DNA of 12,900 bases from Chloroflexota bacterium (GTDB taxonomy: Bacteria; Chloroflexota; Dehalococcoidia; JABGRK01). The stretch is taken from positions 1-12,900 of the forward strand of contig DAOUZV010000017.1 in the NCBI GenBank assembly GCA_030665485.1, given 5' to 3'. This document shows, piece by piece, positions 7,552-12,900 of the stretch. The notes beneath the pieces were generated by a model, which did no database searches, was not told where the DNA came from, and saw only the letters and a program-made list of their open reading frames with translations. The first letter of the stretch is position 1. Every line of letters starts with the position of its first letter. The translations under genes were made by a program, and so were the position numbers.

Positions 7552-8352
7552 TCATTGTTTGGAAATAATGCCCTTTTCATAGGCATCTATGTAATTGCCG
7601 CAGTATTCGTCCTTACCCATCAGCATCTCCACCGTGTACATGGTTGCCATAATCAGATTGTCTGTAGGATCCAGTATCGCGCTGTTGAGCCCATGTGCTA
7701 TGGCCAATGCCAGGAAGTTGCGGTTGATCAGCTTGCGTTCCGGCAAACCGTAGGATATGTTAGAAAGGCCGCAGATTGTGTTTACTCCCACGTATTTACC
7801 CATAATCTGATCTATTGCACCGAGCGTGGCAACCCCCATATTGGTATCCACCGAAACGGGTTGCACCAATGGGTCCACATATATCTTTTCCAGCATAACA
7901 CCACTGTCAGTCAATTTGTCTATTAGCTCGGAACCTACTTCGACCCTTTCCTCAGTAGTCGTGGGCATGGATGTTTCGGCCATGCATAGCGCCACCACTG
8001 CACACGGCTGCAAGGTTACTATTGGTAGCAGCGCATCCAGTCGATCCTTTTCCAGCGATATGGAGTTTATCATCGGCTCGCCATTATGCAGTTTTATCGC
8101 CTCGGCCAGCGCTGCAGGGTTGGGGCTGTCGAGACTCAAGGGTATATCTATTGCGCCTTGGACCGTTTGCACCAGCCAGCATAGAGCATCGATCTCCTCC
8201 TCTAGCAGAGTACCGGCGTTTACATCTATATATGTAGCTCCGGCATCAACCTGCGCCTGTGCCACCTTGACGATGAAATCGACATCACGCTTTTCCACGG
8301 CTTCAGCTATGGATTTGCGGCTGGTGTTTATCTTCTCTCCCACTACGATCAT
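7552..8352 (-). CDS. Methyltetrahydrofolate:corrinoid methyltransferase (AcsE/MtgA type)
   Basis: A 266-residue pterin-binding TIM barrel, close to the 262 residues of Moorella AcsE. Numbered from the ATG at 8352, it has an IDVNAG motif (42-47), Asp75 in SLDSPN, Asn96 in MINSIS, Asp160 in VDPL and Asn198 in CGLSNISYGLP. The Moorella enzyme uses D75, N96, D160 and N199 for the pterin and methyl group, so the active site appears complete. The expected reaction moves the methyl group from the corrinoid protein to tetrahydrofolate, feeding the Wood-Ljungdahl or methyl-oxidation branch; the reverse is possible. The frame could open at TTG 8358, but the AAGAGG at 8359-8364 abuts that TTG and sits 6 nt from ATG 8352. 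Both this and the residue numbering favour 8352. It is the first gene of the operon and ends in TGA. Confidence 0.92.
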   Translation of the reverse strand: MIVVGEKINTSRKSIAEAVEKRDVDFIVKVAQAQVDAGATYIDVNAGTLLEEEIDALCWLVQTVQGAIDIPLSLDSPNPAALAEAIKLHNGEPMINSISLEKDRLDALLPIVTLQPCAVVALCMAETSMPTTTEERVEVGSELIDKLTDSGVMLEKIYVDPLVQPVSVDTNMGVATLGAIDQIMGKYVGVNTICGLSNISYGLPERKLINRNFLALAIAHGLNSAILDPTDNLIMATMYTVEMLMGKDEYCGNYIDAYEKGIISKQ

Positions 8353-8358
8353 ATCCAA

Positions 8359-8364
8359 CCTCTT
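8359..8364 (-). promoter_or_regulatory. Ribosome binding site that fixes the start of the methyltransferase gene
   Basis: AAGAGG on the minus strand is 6 nt from ATG 8352 but 0 nt from the alternative TTG at 8358. Normal spacing therefore selects the ATG. Confidence 0.7.
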
Positions 8365-8395
8365 ATCGATGTTGTCATACTAATTAAACAGCACC

Positions 8396-8424
8396 AGTAT
8401 ATTGTTTTAAGTACCAGTTTGCAA
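8396..8424 (-). promoter_or_regulatory. Sigma70-type promoter of the six-gene methyltransferase operon
   Basis: On the minus strand, -35 TTGCAA (8419-8424, 4 of 6 matches) is followed by a 17 nt spacer and -10 TATACT (8396-8401, 5 of 6 matches). Transcription would begin near 8389, leaving a short leader of about 37 nt. That is too short for a large riboswitch, so regulation is more likely by a protein bound in the divergent spacer. No strong operator palindrome was found by eye. Confidence 0.5.
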
Positions 8425-8526
8425 TGTAATGGCTCACTCTGCAATAAGTACGTTGACCTACAGAAAACGCTACTGCACATCAAATCGCAATCCGCAAGAT
8501 GGTAACACAACCGAATTAAGCTCAGC

Positions 8527-8555
8527 TTGACAGGCAAACAGCTAAGAATTAACAT
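8527..8555 (+). promoter_or_regulatory. Candidate promoter of the DUF2007/molybdoenzyme pair
   Basis: A perfect -35 TTGACA (8527-8532) is followed by a 17 nt spacer and TAACAT (8550-8555, 4 of 6 matches to TATAAT). Transcription would start around 8562, almost exactly at the ATG at 8563. The first mRNA would then be leaderless or nearly so, in line with the absence of a ribosome site before that gene. Confidence 0.4.
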
Positions 8556-8562
8556 TTGAGCT

Positions 8563-8787
8563 ATGGTGGATAAAAAAATCGACTTAGTTGAGATATGGAG
8601 CGAACAGGGAGAGCTACAAGCAAGTATCATTAAATCACACCTGGAGAGCGAAGGTATCCCGGTACTGCTTAAGTACGAAAGTTTAGGGCCGGTACTTGGC
8701 GTTATCGCAAACGGCCTAGGCCAAGTACGAATCTTGGTCCCCTCCAAGCTTGCAAAGGAAGCAAAACAGATAATAAACATAGATTAA
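8563..8787 (+). CDS. Small DUF2007-type (putative signal-transducing) protein
   Basis: A 74-residue protein matching the DUF2007 fold pattern: a first strand LVEIWSEQGELQASIIKSHL (8-27), then ESEGIPVLLKYES (28-40), GQVRILVPSKLAKEAKQII. This is the usual beta-alpha-beta layout of short 'two strands plus helix' members, with the typical 'A..i...L...gI...' helix-turn. The family is annotated as putative prokaryotic signal transduction, but no ligand or partner is known. No cysteines, membrane segment or signal are seen. An in-frame TGA at 8557-8559 rules out a longer N-terminus. There is no clear Shine-Dalgarno sequence, and the mRNA may be leaderless. It lies 36 nt upstream of the molybdoenzyme gene on the same strand and is probably co-transcribed with it, which suggests but does not prove a joint role. 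It ends in TAA. Confidence 0.75.
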   Translation: MVDKKIDLVEIWSEQGELQASIIKSHLESEGIPVLLKYESLGPVLGVIANGLGQVRILVPSKLAKEAKQIINID

Positions 8788-8810
8788 GATAAACGCAAAA
8801 AGACCCGAAA

Positions 8811-8820
8811 AGGAGAGGAG
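8811..8820 (+). promoter_or_regulatory. Strong ribosome binding site of the molybdoenzyme gene
   Basis: AGGAGAGGAG contains two overlapping Shine-Dalgarno cores. The first AGGAG (8811-8815) lies 8 nt from ATG 8824. This supports the chosen start and suggests high translation compared with the upstream DUF2007 gene, which has no such site. Confidence 0.7.
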
Positions 8821-8823
8821 TCC

Positions 8824-11022
8824 ATGACCGTAGAAGTCAAAAAAGTAGTTTGTGAGTACTGCAAGGGCGCATGCCGTGTTCTGGCATACGTGGAAAACGA
8901 TCGTATGATCAAGGCAACGGAAGACCCCGATGACCCTCGCAAAGACATGCTTTTCCCAACTGCGGCCGGATGCGAAAAACTGCGCGCTGCAACCGAAGTA
9001 ATGTACCACCCTAACCGCGTCAACTTCCCACTAAAACGTGTTGGAGAAAGAGGAAGCGGCAAGTGGCAAACCGTTACCTGGGAACAGGCATTGGACGAGA
9101 TTACTGAGCGGCTGCAGAAGATAAAGGACGAACACGGAGCCGAAGCAATCGCCGGAGTAAAGGGCACCATGCGCACCCGCAACTTTATGCCCCGCTTTTT
9201 CAACCTGCTGGGCAGTCCCAACTGCACCACACAGGGCAAGATATGTAGCGGCCCCATAGGCGTTCTGGCAGCAACACTTAACGGGTGGTATCCCAACCGC
9301 AGCACCTACGGCGGTGTCATCCCCAAGTGCATTCTGCTCTCAGGTACAGACCCGGGACAGAGCTGGCCACGCCAAGCATACGTAATGCGCGAGTGCAAAA
9401 AACAGGGCGGTAAGCTGATAATAATCGATCCGCGCGAAACGGCGGCGGCAAAACAGGCCGACTTGTGGCTACAACCAAGGCCCGGCACCGACGCCGCGCT
9501 GTTCCTGTCCCTGATAAACGTAATCATTGAAGAAGAGATGTACGATAAAGAGTTCGTTAGTAAGTGGGTCCACGGATTCGACCAGCTCAAGGACAGGGCC
9601 AAAGAGTACCCGCCCGAGAAAGTGGCCGAGATAACCTGGGTGCCGGCAGATAAGATACGAGCCGCCGCCAGGATACTGGGCGAGAACAAGCCGCATTATT
9701 CGTGGAACGGCATGGGCTCGGAGCAGCTGACGGACGCCATCCACGTGCTGCAGGCCAGATTCATACTGGCAACCATAACCGGCAGCCTGGACTTGCCCGG
9801 CGGACTCCACGTGGGAGGCCCAGGGCTGGTCAGAGGCATACCGGAAGTAAGCGCCATGGACCAGCTGTCGCCTGAACAGAGGGCCAAGCAGATGGGTGCC
9901 GACAGGTTCAAGTTCCAGTCGTGGCCGGGATATGAACTTATGTGTGAGAACTCAATGCGGTTCTGGAATCACCTGCCCTCATCGGAGCAAACGCTGGCGG
10001 CATCGCCACACCAGCCGACGCTGTATCGAGCCATGATTACAGGCAAACCATACCCCATAAGGGGTCTGATAACACTGGCCCACAACCCTATGGTAACCCA
10101 GGCCAACACCAAGCTGGTGTATAAGGCGCTCCAGAGCATAGATATCCACGTGGTGCTGGACTACTGGATGACGCCATCCGCGGAGCTGGCCGACTTCGTG
10201 CTGCCTGCAGCATCGGGATGGGAGCGCCCGTTCTTCATGTTCAGCTACGGAGGAGTCCAGGCCGTGCCCGAAAAAATCGAGGGCGAGTACGACCATAAGA
10301 TAGACTACGACATATTCAGGGAGCTTGGCATAAGGATGGGGCAGGACTGGCCTTGGAAGAACTTGGAAGAGGTTTACGACTGGCAGTTGCAGGATTTTGG
10401 CATTACATTTGAACAACTGATGCAACAAAACGGCTATGCAAAAAGCGAGCGCAAGTTCGAGATGTACAAGGAAAAGGGTGGTTTCGGCACCACTACTGGC
10501 AAGGCTGAAGTCTACTCCACCGTGCTGGAGAAACTTGGCTATGAACCGCTGCCCATGTACAAGGAGCCGCACGAGACTCCCATATCACAGCCGGAACTGG
10601 CCAAAAAGTACCCGTTGATATTGATAACCGGAGGCAGGTTTCGCCCTATGTTCCACTCGGAGTGGAGACAAATCGATTCGGTAAGAAAGCGGCGTCCACA
10701 TCCCACGATGCAGCTGCATCCCGATACGGCTAAAAAGCTGGGGGTCGGAGATGGTGACTGGGCATGGATTGAGACGCCACGCGGCAGAATAAGGCAGCAG
10801 TGTCAGCACTTCAAGGGGATCGATCCGCGGGTGGTTCATGCCGAGCATGGCTGGTGGTTCCCCGAGCTGCCCGGCGAGGAACCATGGCTGCACGGGGTAT
10901 GGGAATCGAACGCCAACGTGCTTACAGACGACGACCCCGATGTCTGCGGCGAGGTGCACGGCGGCTGGCCCTTAAGAACAGCCCTGTGCAAGGTATATAA
11001 GGCAAAGCCATATCTTATCTAA
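8824..11022 (+). CDS. Molybdopterin/tungstopterin enzyme of the acetylene-hydratase-like DMSO reductase branch
   Basis: A 732-residue enzyme of the DMSO reductase superfamily. The N-terminus carries a [4Fe-4S] motif C10-X2-C13-X3-C17-X32-C50, with a lysine two residues after the last cysteine (K52). Cys141 in KICSGP is the expected Mo/W ligand. The catalytic domain runs to about residue 560, with LIIIDPRETAAAKQADLWLQPRPGTDAALFL near 200-230 and ELADFVLPAASGWERP near 456-471. A dinucleotide-binding domain covers about 596-728. Length and landmarks match Pelobacter acetylene hydratase (730 residues, C9/C12/C16/C46, C141), including the 'YDKEFV..W..GF..LK.R..EYP..KVAEIT' stretch. However, the catalytic Asp13 position, just after the second cluster cysteine, is Lys14 here, and Ile142 next to the metal cysteine is Ser142. 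Hydration of acetylene is therefore unlikely and the substrate is unknown. There is no Tat signal and no electron-transfer or membrane subunit beside it, so it is probably cytoplasmic and may be non-redox or use a soluble partner. Confidence 0.88.
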   Translation: MTVEVKKVVCEYCKGACRVLAYVENDRMIKATEDPDDPRKDMLFPTAAGCEKLRAATEVMYHPNRVNFPLKRVGERGSGKWQTVTWEQALDEITERLQKIKDEHGAEAIAGVKGTMRTRNFMPRFFNLLGSPNCTTQGKICSGPIGVLAATLNGWYPNRSTYGGVIPKCILLSGTDPGQSWPRQAYVMRECKKQGGKLIIIDPRETAAAKQADLWLQPRPGTDAALFLSLINVIIEEEMYDKEFVSKWVHGFDQLKDRAKEYPPEKVAEITWVPADKIRAAARILGENKPHYSWNGMGSEQLTDAIHVLQARFILATITGSLDLPGGLHVGGPGLVRGIPEVSAMDQLSPEQRAKQMGADRFKFQSWPGYELMCENSMRFWNHLPSSEQTLAASPHQPTLYRAMITGKPYPIRGLITLAHNPMVTQANTKLVYKALQSIDIHVVLDYWMTPSAELADFVLPAASGWERPFFMFSYGGVQAVPEKIEGEYDHKIDYDIFRELGIRMGQDWPWKNLEEVYDWQLQDFGITFEQLMQQNGYAKSERKFEMYKEKGGFGTTTGKAEVYSTVLEKLGYEPLPMYKEPHETPISQPELAKKYPLILITGGRFRPMFHSEWRQIDSVRKRRPHPTMQLHPDTAKKLGVGDGDWAWIETPRGRIRQQCQHFKGIDPRVVHAEHGWWFPELPGEEPWLHGVWESNANVLTDDDPDVCGEVHGGWPLRTALCKVYKAKPYLI

Positions 11023-11039
11023 AACCTACAAGATATGAA

Positions 11040-11080
11040 AAAGTGCTGTGTGGCTTATATCACACAGCACTTTACTTTTA
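11040..11080. terminator. Bidirectional intrinsic terminator between convergent genes
   Basis: GTGCTGTGTG (11043-11052) pairs perfectly with CACACAGCAC (11061-11070) around an 8 nt loop, and flanking AAA/TTT extend the stem to 13 bp. On the plus strand it is followed by TTTACTTTTAA, 18 nt after the molybdoenzyme stop. On the minus strand it is followed by a TTTTT run, about 88 nt after the histidine kinase stop. It can serve both genes. Confidence 0.85.
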
Positions 11081-11167
11081 AGTCGCTATTTGATTATACT
11101 GACGATTTCTTTAAACTTGACATTATGCGCGGTTTTCAATAGCTCAAAGATTGAGATAGTAAAATGA

Positions 11168-12900
11168 CTAAATTGCACAAGGAAGTTTTATGGTGAAAGT
11201 TGTTCCTCTATATTCCTCACTGTCCACTTCGATAACTCCGTTGTGAGCCTCGACAATGGATCTGCAGATGGCAAGGCCTATGCCGGTGCTGTTTTCCTTT
11301 ACCCGAGTGGTAAACAGCGGCTCGAAAATCTTGCCTAAGTGATAGGCAGAAATACCGATGCCGGTGTCCTTTATCTCCGTCAGCACACGGCCATCAACTT
11401 CCTTCGTATTGATACTCAGCTCGCCACCGTCGGGCATGGCCAGAATAGCGTTTTCAATAATATTACTTAGTACACGTACCATCTGATCCAAATCTAGCGA
11501 TGCCGCGCAAGCACCCTTCTGATACTCAACCGCAACATCGATACTGTCGGGTATATCGATTTGGCCCAGAGTCTCAGTTATCGCCAAATCCATGGCAATC
11601 TCTTCAAGTTCCGGCTCCCTGACTTTGGCAAAATCCAACAGATCACTGGCGATGTGTTTGGCTATGTTAGCCTGCCTTTCCAATCTGTCGAGCTGAGTTT
11701 TCACCATATCGTCAGCATTATCAAGGCTATTTCTCAGATAATCAGCAACGTTAGCTATCACAGTAAGTGGAGTGCCCATATCATGCGCTATTCCCGAAGC
11801 CAGCTGCCCCAAAGCAGCCAGTTTTGCATTACGTGTCATTTGCTCCTTGGCCTCCAGCAGTTGATTTTCCGTGGCCTTGCGCTCCGTTATGTCGCGAATC
11901 ACCGCTATAACCATGTGCCTGCCTTTATAGTCGAATCCATGGGAGCTTATCTCTACCGGTATGCTTCTCCCGTCGCTCGACATCAGCACCGTCTCAAATA
12001 CAGTATGTTTGTCATCAGAAAACATGCGGGTACTCTTCGAATCCAGCGAATTGGCCCTTTCAGCAGCTACGAGATCCACTGGCCTCATATTCAAAAGCTG
12101 CTCTCTGTTATAACCGAGCATCTGGCACGCCACATCATTTACCTCTACGTAATTACTGTAATTACCCTTCGTATCCATGTAGTGAACCAGTATGGCGTCG
12201 TTGCTGCTGTTAAACAGCATGCGATAGCGCTCCTCATTCTCCCTAAGCTCCTGCTCTATACGATTGCGCTCGGTTATATCTCTGGATATCGATAGCACAT
12301 ATTTTTTACCTTTGAGCTCAAGCAATCTGGCCGTTATTTCAACAGGCATCTTATTACCGTCTTTTGCCAGCTCTATTACGTTAAATACGACTCCCTTTTT
12401 CAGCAGAATCTCACTTCTCAAGTGCTCAATACGGCTCAATTCCTCTCTCTCAACTACATCCCAGGGAGTAAGCTTAAGTAACTCCTGGCGGGTATAGCCC
12501 ACCCGCTGACAAAAAGCATCGTTTACCTCAGTAAATGTGCCAGGTCGGCCGCTAGGTTTCAGCTCATGAAGAGTTACAGCATCGTAGGCACTATTGAGTA
12601 ACGTATAGTACCGCTGTTGACTATCTCTTAGCTCATCCTCAATTCTCTTACGATCGGTAATATCCTGCCCGGAACTGAGGTGACCTACGATTCTGCCCGA
12701 CTCATCCCTGATAATGGTGTTGTGCCAGGCTATCATCCGCTCCCTGCCGTCCTTGGTTAGAATCGGGTTTTCATAGTATTCTACAGCCTCAACCTCACCG
12801 GCCAGCAGCTTCTTGGAAACAGGGAGTATTTCTGCGCTTATCCTCAGAGGAACGAAGTTCTCAAACCAGCTCTTGCCTATAACTTCATACTCTTTATAGC
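11168..12900 (-). CDS. Multi-PAS sensor histidine kinase, N-terminus outside window
   Basis: The frame is open to the right edge, so 576 codons are visible and the true start lies outside. The first in-frame ATG (12736) is inside a PAS domain and is not a likely start. Numbering from that ATG, there is the end of one PAS/PAC domain (through SSGQDITDRK, 21-30), a second PAS/PAC (about 40-160, ending SISRDITERNRI) and a third (about 165-288, ending AVIRDITERKA). The HisKA dimerisation helix follows, with phospho-acceptor His318 in GIAHDMGTPL. The HATPase domain shows an N box SNIIENAILAM (424-434), G1 DTGIGIS (457-463) and G2 STGIGLAI (483-490). No membrane segment is seen in the visible part. 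PAS domains suggest sensing of redox, oxygen or small ligands, but no haem or flavin signature is obvious. No response regulator lies in the window, so its target is unknown. It ends in TAG and converges on the molybdoenzyme gene. Confidence 0.93.
   Translation of the reverse strand, partial: YKEYEVIGKSWFENFVPLRISAEILPVSKKLLAGEVEAVEYYENPILTKDGRERMIAWHNTIIRDESGRIVGHLSSGQDITDRKRIEDELRDSQQRYYTLLNSAYDAVTLHELKPSGRPGTFTEVNDAFCQRVGYTRQELLKLTPWDVVEREELSRIEHLRSEILLKKGVVFNVIELAKDGNKMPVEITARLLELKGKKYVLSISRDITERNRIEQELRENEERYRMLFNSSNDAILVHYMDTKGNYSNYVEVNDVACQMLGYNREQLLNMRPVDLVAAERANSLDSKSTRMFSDDKHTVFETVLMSSDGRSIPVEISSHGFDYKGRHMVIAVIRDITERKATENQLLEAKEQMTRNAKLAALGQLASGIAHDMGTPLTVIANVADYLRNSLDNADDMVKTQLDRLERQANIAKHIASDLLDFAKVREPELEEIAMDLAITETLGQIDIPDSIDVAVEYQKGACAASLDLDQMVRVLSNIIENAILAMPDGGELSINTKEVDGRVLTEIKDTGIGISAYHLGKIFEPLFTTRVKENSTGIGLAICRSIVEAHNGVIEVDSEEYRGTTFTIKLPCAI

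Noticed and set aside
8349..8780. Minus-strand frame of 143 codons opposite the DUF2007 gene
   Set aside because: It would overlap the operon promoter and the DUF2007 gene and has no motif; the plus-strand protein has a recognisable family pattern.
8824..11022. Acetylene hydratase as a firm functional call
   Set aside because: The Asp13 equivalent is Lys14 and the Ile142 equivalent is Ser142, so only the scaffold, not the reaction, can be supported.
1..12900. tRNA, rRNA, CRISPR arrays, insertion sequences, phage or plasmid features
   Set aside because: No cloverleaf, spaced direct repeats, transposase motifs or terminal inverted repeats were seen by eye. The genes form a coherent metabolic region.

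Overview
This 12.9 kb window looks like the chromosome of a strictly anaerobic bacterium with corrinoid-based one-carbon metabolism. The gene content is LarA-like, DUF362, non-pyrrolysine MttB-family methyltransferases, a RACE-type corrinoid activator, DUF1638 and an acetylene-hydratase-like molybdo/tungstoenzyme. That set would fit an uncultured sediment Dehalococcoidia (Chloroflexota) or an acetogenic/dehalogenating Bacillota. The taxonomic guess is an inference from gene content only. TAG is the commonest visible stop codon (5 of 10), which argues against genetically encoded pyrrolysine.

Layout. (1) 1-170, minus strand: the N-terminus of a LarA-like (DUF2088) protein that runs off the left edge, with its own extended -10 promoter. 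It is divergent from a DUF362 protein at 374-1378. (2) 1475-8352, minus strand: a tight six-gene operon with gaps of 2-24 nt. In transcription order it encodes a methyltetrahydrofolate:corrinoid methyltransferase (AcsE/MtgA type), a corrinoid protein, two different MttB-family methyltransferases, a DUF1638 protein and a [2Fe-2S]/ASKHA reductive activator of corrinoid enzymes. A sigma70-type promoter (TTGCAA-17-TATACT) lies just upstream. (3) 8563-11022, plus strand: a divergent pair of a small DUF2007 protein and a 732-residue molybdopterin/tungsten enzyme closest in layout to acetylene hydratase, ending at a strong hairpin terminator. (4) 11168-12900, minus strand: a multi-PAS sensor histidine kinase whose N-terminus is beyond the right edge.

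How the parts work together. The operon is a self-contained methyl-transfer route. An MttB-family protein demethylates an unknown substrate, probably a quaternary or tertiary amine such as a betaine, onto Co(I) of the corrinoid protein. The AcsE/MtgA-like enzyme passes the methyl group to tetrahydrofolate. The RACE protein re-reduces Co(II) that forms by accidental oxidation. What DUF1638 does is unknown, but its position in the operon makes it a candidate accessory factor.

The main points of interest are the two dissimilar MttB paralogues sharing one corrinoid protein, DUF1638 coupled to them, and the acetylene-hydratase-like enzyme that keeps the metal-ligand cysteine and a lysine near the cluster but has lysine where acetylene hydratase has its catalytic Asp13.
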